Shown one piece after another: positions 9,185 to 17,201 of a stretch of 56,123 nucleotides of DNA. Numbering within the stretch: position 1 is the stretch's first letter; each line of letters starts with the position of its first letter. Under the pieces are notes generated by a model. The model did not search any database. It saw nothing but the letters and a program-made list of their open reading frames with translations, and was not told the DNA's origin. This DNA is from Solimicrobium sp040544425. GTDB lineage: Bacteria; Pseudomonadota; Gammaproteobacteria; Burkholderiales; Burkholderiaceae_D. The translations under genes were made by a program, and so were the position numbers. The stretch is taken from positions 1 through 56,123 of the forward strand of contig JBEONO010000023.1 in assembly GCA_040544425.1 (NCBI GenBank), read 5' to 3'.

Positions 9185-10570
9185 ATGAACACTCAAACTT
9201 CCCCGATTGCAGCAATTGCTACCGCTCCTGGCCGCGGAGGTATAGGTGTGGTGCGTGTATCCGGTGGCGATCTATCTGCGCTGCTCAAAACCCTGTTTCC
9301 TGATATCGAATTGAAGCCAAGATACGCGACCTATTTGCCGTTTCTGGACGCGGATGGATCGGTGATTGATCAGGGCCTCGCGCTCTTTTTTAAAGCCCCG
9401 CATTCCTACACCGGTCAGGATGTACTGGAATTGCAAGGCCATGGCGGCCCGGTGGTGCTACAGATGTTATTGGCACGCTGTCTGGCAGCAGGCAAGGAAA
9501 TGGGACTGCGGCTGGCCGAGCCAGGCGAATTTACTCAACGCGCATTTTTAAACGACAAGTTGGACCTGGCGCAAGCCGAGGCAGTGGCCGATCTGATTGA
9601 GGCGTCGACTGAGGCTGCAGTGAAATCGGCATCGCAATCCCTGTCGGGCGCATTTTCTAAAGTCATCCATGAACTTGTTGATCAAGTGGTGCAATTGCGG
9701 ATGCTGGTTGAAGCGACACTGGACTTTCCGGAAGAAGAAATTGAATTTCTGGAAAAATCAGACGCGCGCGGTCAGCTTGCCAGAATTCAGATGGCTTTGA
9801 AGAAGGTCGTCGAACAGGCGGCACAAGGCGCCATGCTGCGCGATGGCTTGAATATCGTTTTGGCCGGCCAACCCAATGTCGGAAAATCTTCACTGTTAAA
9901 TGCGCTGGCCGGTGACGACATCGCCATCGTTACGCCGATCGCCGGAACCACTCGCGACAAGGTCGTACAAACTATCCACATCGAAGGCGTTCCTTTGAAC
10001 GTGATTGATACAGCCGGCATCCGCGACGCGTGCGGCGACGACGCCATTGATGTGGTCGAACGCATCGGCATTCAGCGTACCTGGAACGAGGTCGAAAAAG
10101 CGGATGTAATCCTCCATATGATGGACGCTGGCCGTGGACCCACACGTGAAGACGAATTGATCGAAGAACGGTTTCCTGCAGAAATCCCGGTGATCTGCGT
10201 CTGGAACAAAATCGATTTGTCCGGACATCTTGCGGCCATCGATGTCACGCCGGAAGCAACCCATATTTATGTGTCCGCACATGAACATCAGGGGATTGAT
10301 TTGCTACGAAATGAGCTGTTACGCATTGCAGGTTGGCAGCAGACCGGTGAATCCTTGTATATGGCACGCGAGAGGCACCTGCATGCGCTGCAATTGGCCC
10401 ATGAACACTTGGAACATGCGGCCTATCACGCTGCACAGACCGATCAGGCGCTGGACCTGTTTGCTGAAGAATTACGGTTAACCCAAGACAGCTTAAACAG
10501 CATTACTGGTGCGTTCAGTTCCGACGATTTATTAGGCGTGATCTTTTCCCGTTTTTGTATTGGGAAGTAG
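9185..10570 (+). CDS. mnmE: tRNA uridine-5-carboxymethylaminomethyl(34) synthesis GTPase MnmE
   Basis: MnmE (TrmE) with MnmG modifies the wobble uridine of several tRNAs. The N-terminal formyl-tetrahydrofolate-binding domain begins IAAIATAPGRGGIGVVRVSG. The embedded G domain shows GQPNVGKSSLLNAL near residue 227, DTAGI near 278 and NKID near 340, and the protein ends in the catalytic FCIGK motif. The length of 461 is normal. It follows the yidC terminator by about 90 bases, so it probably has its own promoter. The AT-rich accessory block begins right after its stop. Confidence 0.97.
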   Translation: MNTQTSPIAAIATAPGRGGIGVVRVSGGDLSALLKTLFPDIELKPRYATYLPFLDADGSVIDQGLALFFKAPHSYTGQDVLELQGHGGPVVLQMLLARCLAAGKEMGLRLAEPGEFTQRAFLNDKLDLAQAEAVADLIEASTEAAVKSASQSLSGAFSKVIHELVDQVVQLRMLVEATLDFPEEEIEFLEKSDARGQLARIQMALKKVVEQAAQGAMLRDGLNIVLAGQPNVGKSSLLNALAGDDIAIVTPIAGTTRDKVVQTIHIEGVPLNVIDTAGIRDACGDDAIDVVERIGIQRTWNEVEKADVILHMMDAGRGPTREDELIEERFPAEIPVICVWNKIDLSGHLAAIDVTPEATHIYVSAHEHQGIDLLRNELLRIAGWQQTGESLYMARERHLHALQLAHEHLEHAAYHAAQTDQALDLFAEELRLTQDSLNSITGAFSSDDLLGVIFSRFCIGK

Positions 10571-10594
10571 TTTGATTTTTTGTTAGTCCAATCT

Positions 10595-10876
10595 TTAAGC
10601 ATGATGGTGTGGTGCCAGTCTATGTACCCCAGCCTTGCAAAAAGTGCCTGATTTCTCGCCGATCTGTCCAGTCGTTACAACCCCTTCCCGATGTTCGATA
10701 AGACGCGTAGCCTGTTGTTGGACCATCGTGCGAACTGAAAATAATTCCTGCAATATGCGGCTGAAAAAATAGTTCCATTTGGGATCAATGGTTTTGTGCG
10801 TTTGATAGCTAGGTGTCGCATGTCCAATGGCAAAGCGGTGATAGGATTCAATGTCGTTAATGATGGTAGTGTTCAC
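10595..10876 (-). CDS. Hypothetical small protein, possibly a gene remnant
   Basis: I do not recognise this 93-residue frame. It starts at a GTG with AAGGTAAGG directly upstream. The translation reads like a real protein (ESYHRFAIGHATPSYQTHK, then DPKWNYFFSRILQELFSVRT), with a G-x5-SG-x-F stretch near residue 75 and a His-rich end. The same frame stays open for only about 17 codons upstream. It is convergent with mnmE, 24 bases apart, at the edge of the AT-rich accessory block. It may be a small gene or the tail of a decayed one. Confidence 0.35.
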   Translation of the reverse strand: MNTTIINDIESYHRFAIGHATPSYQTHKTIDPKWNYFFSRILQELFSVRTMVQQQATRLIEHREGVVTTGQIGEKSGTFCKAGVHRLAPHHHA

Positions 10877-11203
10877 ATCCTTACCTTTGAATTGTTTGGT
10901 GATGTCGGAGATTTTTCGAAGTCATCGCCTGACGCAGAGAGGAGTGCGTTGGTTCTGTAATCGTGCTGACGAATTCAAATAGGAATTGGTAGAATTCCCG
11001 AGTGCAAATCTTCATCAGGGGGCATACGATTGGTGCCGCCTATCCCCTCGCATCGCTTACTTTGGCGTTCGGACTTAGGTCAATAATCCTTGGCTCTGTC
11101 GAAGTACCGCTAAACACACTTCTGCGATGTTTTACAAGTTGATGCGACACCGATCAGTGAGCCTCCGACTGACGTACCACCATTGAAATAGGAGAATACA
11201 AAA
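10877..11203. other. Gap upstream of the RraA-like gene
   Basis: No gene is seen. The end of the stretch provides the ribosome site AATAGGAG for the next gene. The base composition shifts here from that of mnmE to a more AT-rich sequence. Confidence 0.4.
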
Positions 11204-11857
11204 ATGAATGATTTTGATCGTAACTTGAATACTGTCAATGTATCCACCACACATTTGTGTGATGCCAACTCTTCAGTTAGGCTGATTAGCTCACTGAAAC
11301 CAATAGTAAAAAAAAGATTTTCCGGCATTGCGCGTACCGTCAATGCTATGGGCGATATTATGCCGATATGGAAAGCGATAGATTCAGCGCAGGCAGGTTC
11401 CGTTTTGGTGATTGATGCTGGCAATTCAAAAAATGCCGTATTCGATGAGTTTTATACGTCTTTCGCGCGAGCCAGGAGAATCGCAGGGGTCGTACTGTTT
11501 GGGTTTTGCCGGGACTCAGATTCAATTAGAGAGTTAGGGGTGCCATTTTATGCCATGGGGCACCGCTCAAGAGTTGGGACAAAAAATCAAATTGGTGAAA
11601 TTGGTGGAGTGTTAAAAATAGATGATGTAACTATTACTGAAGGTGACTATGTAATTGGTGACAGCGATGGGATCGTGATTATGTCGCCCACAGAATTTAA
11701 AGATACACTGCCAGGAGCAATCGAAATAATGGAAAAAGAGAATTACGGGTTGGCGCATATCTCAAATTATGGCTCTACGATTAATGAGATTTTTAATTTT
11801 AGGGAGCATTACGAAAAATTGCTGGCCAACGAAAAAAGTGTGCTCTCGTTGTTATGA
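11204..11857 (+). CDS. RraA / 4-hydroxy-4-methyl-2-oxoglutarate aldolase family protein
   Basis: This 217-residue protein belongs to the RraA-like fold family, which includes HMG aldolases of aromatic-acid breakdown, oxaloacetate decarboxylases and the RNase E inhibitor RraA. Visible family features are the N-terminal STTHLCDA, the G-x-A-x-TV segment near residues 41-46, the GFCRDSDSIRELGVPFYAMG block (100-119) that carries the Arg-Asp pair at 103-104 used for substrate and metal binding in the aldolases, and GDSDGIVIMSP further on. The usual active-site Gly-rich loop before the Arg is changed to VLFGFCRD, so the substrate cannot be inferred. A strong GGAG site precedes the ATG. A transporter and a regulator follow after a gap, suggesting a role in catabolism of an organic acid. 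Confidence 0.8.
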   Translation: MNDFDRNLNTVNVSTTHLCDANSSVRLISSLKPIVKKRFSGIARTVNAMGDIMPIWKAIDSAQAGSVLVIDAGNSKNAVFDEFYTSFARARRIAGVVLFGFCRDSDSIRELGVPFYAMGHRSRVGTKNQIGEIGGVLKIDDVTITEGDYVIGDSDGIVIMSPTEFKDTLPGAIEIMEKENYGLAHISNYGSTINEIFNFREHYEKLLANEKSVLSLL

Positions 11858-12833
11858 TTTCAGTAAAGGTCGCCAACACAAACAAAATTTGTGACAGTCT
11901 TGAGAGCGACTGTCAGGCTTGGTGACCTGTATGAATTGTTTTCCTCTGGGTATCGTCAAGATATCATCTTTGCGGCAGGTTAAATTTTTGTCGCACACCG
12001 ATTACAGCATGGTTTGATGTGCTCCCATAATTCGCGGGCGGTGCGAGATATCTCGCATAAAACCATACTTTGTATTTGGTCATGCTCAATAATTCGTTTG
12101 ATACACAGTTCAATCGACGCTTACTTATCGTGGGCATCAGACGATATTGATTGCTCAATAAAAGTTAGTCAACATCAGCGCAATCAGTTATTCCGAACCT
12201 TTTGCTTTCTCTCGGAGAGAATTCGGCCGCAAGTAATACACTTACTTGGTCGCAGCTCTCTCGGCACAAAATCCATCACCGAGTAAATCTGCGTATTTTC
12301 CCAATCTCGGGCATCTGCTATTTTAAGCTTTCTTACCCAAATCAATATTGGATTTACAAATCACAATGGAATTGAGCTTTGCATTAATGCCGCGTACATG
12401 GTGTCTATGCATATGGCTTGACTATTCAAACACTTGTTCACCATTGAAAGCGGAATATAGAAAATGCTTATACGACAATCCTGCCAGCAGAATGGCTGCC
12501 CAACTCGATCTGACAGCATGTTTGCACTCTCTAGGTCAACCCAGGGAGCGTGCAAATGATTGACATGATAGGCATTCAAACTTGGACTGTGAAAACTTTC
12601 GGTAATAAAATTTCTGTTCATTTGAGTATGCACTTTGAGCCCTTTACCGAATTGATCTTGGCGGCCAAGGTAATCGAGATTGCAATGAGAGATCCCGGTG
12701 ATCTGCCATCGCGACTCTTGCAAAAAGGTGTGTTAGTCGGACCTGCTGGTCTCGTCTTTGATGGATGACGGCTGCCTTGTTATTCGCAAAGCCCCTTCCT
12801 CACCCCTGGAAACAATAATTTGATTCAAATTGT
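11858..12833. other. Long AT-rich gap between RraA-like and MFS genes
   Basis: About 975 bases hold no gene I can name. Short frames exist on both strands, none with recognised homology. On the minus strand a 30-codon frame (12184-12276, MDFVPRELRPSKCITCGRIL) and, further on in another frame after a stop, a stretch ending KPCCNRCATKI together contain paired cysteines, as if a small zinc-ribbon gene had been broken by frameshift. The gap probably represents decayed genes between the enzyme and its transporter. Confidence 0.4.
12556..12768 (+). CDS. Possible small hypothetical protein
   Basis: A 70-codon frame starts at an ATG seven bases after AGGGAG and ends DLPSRLLQKGVLVGPAGLVFDG-like in its last third. 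I do not recognise it. It lies 65 bases before the MFS gene on the same strand. A competing antisense frame covers the same stretch, so coding status is doubtful. Confidence 0.2.
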   Translation: MIDMIGIQTWTVKTFGNKISVHLSMHFEPFTELILAAKVIEIAMRDPGDLPSRLLQKGVLVGPAGLVFDG

Positions 12834-14138
12834 ATGCAATTTTTTAAAAATTTTTCTTCAAAGACTGATTCGATTCATTCGATCCAATATAAAGTCAAAT
12901 TTCATATTCTGCCCCTGTTAGTAGTCGGTTTTATTTTCGCTTATATTGATCGAACCAATATCAGTTTCGCGCACATCAAAATGCGGGAAGATTTGTTATT
13001 TGGTGACGCTGTCTATGGGTTTGGTGCCGGAATATTTTTCGTCGGCTATTTGTTATTCGAGATACCAAGCAATATGCTCCTGCATAAAATAGGGGCGCGG
13101 ATATGGATCTCGAGAATTATGGTCACGTGGGGCATTGTCTCGGGGGCGACGATATTCGTCTCAACGCCAATGCAATTCTACGTAATGAGATTCTTATTGG
13201 GCGTGGCGGAAGCAGGCTTTTTCCCAGGCGTGATTTTGTACTTAACTTACTGGTTTCCCGCAAAACAAATCAGAAGTGTCTCAGCGCTATTTATTACGGC
13301 CATTCCAGCTTCAGGATTGGTCGGCAGTTTTCTGTCAGGCTGGATTCTTGAGATACTTTCAAACGATGTTGTGATGAAGTCATGGCAATGGCTGTTTTTA
13401 CTTGAGGCAGTGCCGTCGATTTTCTTGGGATTATTGTTGTACAAAGTTCTTCCGAATGGCATTTATGACGCTTCGTTCCTCAACACTAAGGAAAAACGCA
13501 TACTAAGCGAGACCTTGGATTTTGAGAACTCGGAAAAGAGCTCCCTCAGATTCGTCGAGTTAATACTTGACCGGAGAATTTGGATCTTGATTGTAATGGG
13601 CGGTAGTTTTTCAGTAGGAATGTATGGCATTCTTTTCTGGCTGCCTTCAATCGTCAAAAGTAGCGGAATAACAGGCGATTTTAGAATCGGCCTGCTTTCA
13701 TCGATACCATGGCTATGCAGCATTTTGGGGATGCTGGTTCTAAGTAATTTACCTGCTTCGTCGAACAATAAAAAGCGTGTTTACATTGTGTTTCCAGGAT
13801 TGCTGAGCGCGGGGAGTTTAATCATGAGCGTGATTTTTCACGATGATATCGTGCTCGCGATTGGATTTTTATCACTGGCCGCGACGGGCATCATGTGTGT
13901 CTTTCCAGGATTTTGGAGTTTAAGCTCGTTTCTTGGTGGGGCTTCTGCGGCTTCTGGTATCGCGCTGATCAATTCCATGTCCAATCTGTGCGGATTTTTT
14001 AGCCCGGCGATTACAGGACGGATGATAGAAACCACGCACAGCACGACCAGTTCGGTTTACTTGATGGCGGGATTTATTGCGTTTGGTTGCGCCATCGCCT
14101 TTTTATTTCCTGTGGGAGCAAGTAATGAAGAATATTAG
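12834..14138 (+). CDS. MFS transporter, anion:cation symporter (ACS) family
   Basis: This 434-residue inner-membrane protein has about 12 hydrophobic segments and belongs to the major facilitator superfamily. The first helix with FIFAYIDRTNISFAHIKMRE, and the following FFVGYLLFEIPSNMLLHKIG and GVAEAGFFPGVILYLTYWFP, are the signature of the ACS group, which imports organic acids such as phthalate, tartrate or hexuronates with a cation. No clear ribosome site is visible, but the N-terminus aligns well with the family. Its end overlaps the next gene by 14 bases. Together with the RraA-like gene it suggests uptake and cleavage of an organic acid; the substrate is not known. Confidence 0.88.
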   Translation: MQFFKNFSSKTDSIHSIQYKVKFHILPLLVVGFIFAYIDRTNISFAHIKMREDLLFGDAVYGFGAGIFFVGYLLFEIPSNMLLHKIGARIWISRIMVTWGIVSGATIFVSTPMQFYVMRFLLGVAEAGFFPGVILYLTYWFPAKQIRSVSALFITAIPASGLVGSFLSGWILEILSNDVVMKSWQWLFLLEAVPSIFLGLLLYKVLPNGIYDASFLNTKEKRILSETLDFENSEKSSLRFVELILDRRIWILIVMGGSFSVGMYGILFWLPSIVKSSGITGDFRIGLLSSIPWLCSILGMLVLSNLPASSNNKKRVYIVFPGLLSAGSLIMSVIFHDDIVLAIGFLSLAATGIMCVFPGFWSLSSFLGGASAASGIALINSMSNLCGFFSPAITGRMIETTHSTTSSVYLMAGFIAFGCAIAFLFPVGASNEEY

Positions 14139-14808
14139 TTTTGAGATGCGCCATTTTATTGACTCATTTTCGATTCCAGCAGGAATAAAAAATGAAGATT
14201 CCAGATATTTATATGTCAATCAACATTATGCTGATATCGTCAGCATCAGAAAAAAAGAAGATGTCATTGGGCTTTCAGTGAAGGATCTGCCGACCACATC
14301 ATCACGATGTGCCAGTGACTTCAACGAACAAGATTTGCGGGTGATGCAGTCTGGCAGACATTTGTCAGCGTATTGTGTGTATCGGATCTATGGCGCCGAG
14401 AAATTAAAGGTATACCGGTACACTAAACATCCATACATAGAAATTTCTGGGAAAACAAAAGGAGTGATGTTTTTTACGGAAGAATTTACCCAAAAATCGC
14501 TGCAGACTATCGGCTCGATCGTCACTTCAAAAAAGCGCGCAGAAAATATTAAAAATTTAATCGACATAAACTCGCTAAGCGGGAAGATGCGAGACGTACT
14601 TTTTTATGTTTGCCTGGGTAAGACCGCAAAAGAAATTGGGTTGGCGCTGAAATTGTCGGAACGAACTATTGAGGCTTACATCGATAAGTTAAAAGAAACC
14701 CTGAATGTTCACAACAAAGCGGATCTCTTTGAGTATGCATTTCAGTCAAGGATTCCTGACAGCATATTGCATTCTGATATTTCAATGGTTGTGAACGAAA
14801 TCGATTAA
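14125..14808 (+). CDS. PAS domain LuxR-type transcriptional regulator
   Basis: This 227-residue regulator has an N-terminal PAS-like sensor region (about 10-120, with GIKNEDSRYLYVNQHYADIV) and a C-terminal LuxR helix-turn-helix (about 165-215, with GKTAKEIGLALKLSERTIEAYIDKLKE broken into typical helices). I chose the ATG at 14125, with GGGAGC upstream, inside the end of the MFS gene. The 14-base overlap implies coupled translation with the transporter and makes it the probable local regulator of the module. A longer frame from 14077 is less likely. Confidence 0.82.
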   Translation: MKNISFEMRHFIDSFSIPAGIKNEDSRYLYVNQHYADIVSIRKKEDVIGLSVKDLPTTSSRCASDFNEQDLRVMQSGRHLSAYCVYRIYGAEKLKVYRYTKHPYIEISGKTKGVMFFTEEFTQKSLQTIGSIVTSKKRAENIKNLIDINSLSGKMRDVLFYVCLGKTAKEIGLALKLSERTIEAYIDKLKETLNVHNKADLFEYAFQSRIPDSILHSDISMVVNEID

Positions 14809-15336
14809 GTCTGCATTTCAGGCACGAACTGACTGATAGCATTGCATTCAGTTCGTTGATGGCGCCGTAATAGCAGGTGATTTCATCGCTGGTCTTGGCG
14901 CGTGCCTTGTCCCATCTCTTAATACATTTCAGCTTGATTCAGTACTGGATTCTGCCTGGTTTTTCCAAATGAAATTCCATTAAGTTCGAACACACGAAAG
15001 CAGTGGATCCATATTGAAGATCTGGCAGAAACAACATCACACCACTGGATTGATTATCATCGTTGAATTTTTATGTCAATCGTAGACGATTACATTTCGT
15101 TAATAATTTTTGAATATTAAGATTCTTCCAAATCGGTCAGGTCGTAGTGCGATTTGAGAACTGCAATTTAGATGATCGAAATTGGCCTGGTGGACGATTA
15201 AATATTGATTGTGGTTAAAAAAATCAGGTACTTGCTGTGAGTTATAAGTTAATAAAGCGGGTGGGGGGATAGAAAACCACCTGTGGAGTGGCACGGAAAA
15301 TAGGATTGCGGCAAATTTAAATTCGGAAAGAGGATT
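14809..15336. other. Gap between the LuxR regulator and the HU-like gene
   Basis: No clear gene is present. On the minus strand from about 14938 downward a frame reads KLKCIKRWDKARAKTSDEI and continues toward the regulator's end without an ATG near its start, so it could be a remnant. The stretch from 15050 to 15240 is very AT-rich and probably contains the promoter of the HU-like gene. Confidence 0.35.
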
Positions 15337-15618
15337 ATGAATAGACGAGAATTAATCGACTTAATTTCATCCGACACGCAAATTTCAAAAACAACGACTG
15401 ATCGCGTATTGGATTCTTTTATTCGGCGTGTGAAAGAACGCATTGCCAATGGTGAAAAGGTCAAGATTGCTGGATTTGGAACCTTTGAATTGACCAGAGC
15501 GGTGGCCAGAATTGGACGTAATCCCAAAACCGGCGAAGCGGTTCAAATTGCCTCTAGCTTACGTCCTCGTTTTAGACCAAGTGTTTTATTTAAAGGGAGG
15601 GTAAAAAAAAATACTTGA
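15337..15618 (+). CDS. HU/IHF-family DNA-binding protein
   Basis: This 93-residue protein has the HU fold: the N-terminal dimerisation helices (MNRRELIDLISSDTQISKTT), the GFGTFELTRAVARIGRNPKT segment that leads into the DNA-binding arms, and the C-terminal helix. It is more divergent than a housekeeping HU, particularly in the C-terminal RPRFRPSVLFKGRVKKN. The site AGAGGATT precedes the ATG. It sits alone in the AT-rich block, and may be an accessory nucleoid protein that coats the horizontally acquired DNA; that role is inference. Confidence 0.88.
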   Translation: MNRRELIDLISSDTQISKTTTDRVLDSFIRRVKERIANGEKVKIAGFGTFELTRAVARIGRNPKTGEAVQIASSLRPRFRPSVLFKGRVKKNT

Positions 15619-15922
15619 GTTTGGGGTTTTGGACATGATTAAGGATTTTGTGTGGGCTTCATCAGGCCGTCGGTAGTTACACATAATTATTTTCCGGGCT
15701 TTTGAAAACGTGGGTAACCTCTGCCGAACGTCGGAAATGCCATAAGGCCCTGACCTTGAGACAGTCAATATTCCTGGGATGGCGGTTTTATGTTTGTGTC
15801 TGCACTCATTTTTGTTTTCTATGTATGGGAAAGTAACTGCGTGAAATGCCCTGTAACAGTTGCTGCGCATAGATGGAAATTGGCATATAGTTGGTCGCTA
15901 AACAAACCAAAACGAGGCTGAT
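15619..15922. other. Gap before the lipoprotein gene
   Basis: About 300 bases with no supported gene. The last part carries the GAGG ribosome site of the following gene. Confidence 0.4.
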
Positions 15923-16381
15923 ATGAATACAAATTTCGCAAAAATGGGCGTGATTGCGGCTTTGTCGCTCATGCTGACCGCCTGTGTAGTGGCACCACCG
16001 CAGCCGATAGGCTACCGCATGACCAGTTCGGTGTTACCCACTTATGTGAATGGCCAGTACGTCGGTATGCAGCCAAGCAATTATGTTGCACCTTCACAGG
16101 TAGCAAGCAACGAACAGTCGGTTCAAACGCAGCAGACTCAACAGCAGGTAGCCCAAACCCAGCAGGTTCAAGCCCAGCAGGCACCGGTCTATATCCAATC
16201 AACTACACCGTCGATAGTATACGTGCAGGCTCCAACGCCGGTCTATGCTTATCCGTCCTACCCATACTATGCACCGAGTTACTATTCGTACCCTTACCCA
16301 TATTACTCACCGTTTTATTCTCCGTGGTGTTGTGGGCTCAGTGTCGGGATAGGTTTCGGTTTTCATGGACATCGTCGCTGA
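15923..16381 (+). CDS. Gln-rich and Tyr/Pro-rich lipoprotein
   Basis: This 152-residue protein starts with a lipoprotein signal peptide whose lipobox LTAC places the lipidated Cys at residue 21. The mature part has a Gln-rich low-complexity middle (about 68-95) and a Tyr/Pro/Ser-rich region (about 105-138) rich in YPYY-type repeats, then a short Gly-rich end with a Cys-Cys pair (CCGLSVGIGFGFHGHRR). The last residue after Val-Val-Ala is not an Asp at position +2, so outer-membrane sorting is expected. No function is known to me. A bidirectional terminator separates it from queC. Confidence 0.8.
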   Translation: MNTNFAKMGVIAALSLMLTACVVAPPQPIGYRMTSSVLPTYVNGQYVGMQPSNYVAPSQVASNEQSVQTQQTQQQVAQTQQVQAQQAPVYIQSTTPSIVYVQAPTPVYAYPSYPYYAPSYYSYPYPYYSPFYSPWCCGLSVGIGFGFHGHRR

Positions 16382-16394
16382 TGTCAGCTGCACG

Positions 16395-16424
16395 AAAAAG
16401 GCCGATTGTTAATCGGCCTTTTTT
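16395..16424. terminator. Bidirectional terminator between lipoprotein gene and queC
   Basis: AAAAAGGCCGATT and AATCGGCCTTTTTT form a 13-pair stem around a GTT loop, with A- and T-runs on the two sides. It can end transcripts of both the plus-strand lipoprotein gene and the minus-strand queC. Confidence 0.85.
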
Positions 16425-16468
16425 ATGGATATTGCTCGGGCGAACAGCATTCTGCAGTGCGTTCAAAT

Positions 16469-17185
16469 CTATTTTTTTGCACGGTTGTGGTTGGAAGCGA
16501 CAAACCTTTCATATCCCTTGGCGCGCAGCACACAGGCCGGACAGGATTCACAGCCGAAACCCCATTCGTGGCGGATCCCTCGGTCGCCCAAATAGCAGGT
16601 ATGCGTATCAGTGCGGATTAAATCCAGCAGTGGCTTGCCCCCGAGGTCTTGCGCCAGTTGCCAGGTTTGCGCCTTGTCCAGCCACATCAGTGGGGTAGAG
16701 AAATTAAACCGTTTATCCATCCCTAAATTCAACGCAATTTGCAAGGCCTTAATCGTGTCATCACGACAGTCCGGGTAGCCGGAAAAATCGGTCTCGCACA
16801 TACCGCCAACTAACACGTCCAGGCCGCGCCGATAAGCCAGCGCAGCGGCCACAGTGAGGAACATAATATTACGACCCGGGACAAAGGTATTGGGCAGGCC
16901 ATTGTCTTGCATGACGATTTCGATTTCAGAAGTCATGGCAGTTTCCGAGATAGACGACAGCAACGACAGGTCGAGCAAATGGTCTGGCCCCAATCGCGCT
17001 GCCCAGTGTGGTTTGATCTTGACGATTTTTTCGCGCAGGATTGGCCTCACCGTCAATTCGATATCGTGGCGTTGCCGGTAATCGAAGCCGATAGTTTCGA
17101 CGCGCTCATAGTTGTCCAGAGCCCATGCCAGGCAGGTAGTGGAGTCCTGGCCGCCAGAAAATAAAACCAGTGCTGATGTATTCAT
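16469..17185 (-). CDS. queC: 7-cyano-7-deazaguanine synthase QueC
   Basis: QueC makes preQ0 from 7-carboxy-7-deazaguanine, ammonia and ATP in queuosine biosynthesis. The PP-loop LFSGGQDSTTCLAW is at the N-terminus, and the C-terminal zinc site carries the cysteines of CYLGDRG, GCESCPACVLRAKG. Start at ATG 17185, preceded by GGGAG, gives 238 residues; a longer frame from 17260 overlaps the upstream gene and is unlikely. No other queuosine gene lies beside it in this window. Confidence 0.95.
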   Translation of the reverse strand: MNTSALVLFSGGQDSTTCLAWALDNYERVETIGFDYRQRHDIELTVRPILREKIVKIKPHWAARLGPDHLLDLSLLSSISETAMTSEIEIVMQDNGLPNTFVPGRNIMFLTVAAALAYRRGLDVLVGGMCETDFSGYPDCRDDTIKALQIALNLGMDKRFNFSTPLMWLDKAQTWQLAQDLGGKPLLDLIRTDTHTCYLGDRGIRHEWGFGCESCPACVLRAKGYERFVASNHNRAKK

Positions 17186-17201
17186 AATGCCTGCTCCCTG
17201 A

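Noticed and set aside
12361..12723. 120-codon minus-strand frame in the gap before the MFS gene
   Set aside because: No recognisable domain and it competes with a plus-strand frame; neither shows clear coding signals.
15586..15870. 94-codon minus-strand frame after the HU-like gene
   Set aside because: It overlaps the HU-like gene end antisense and has no family resemblance.
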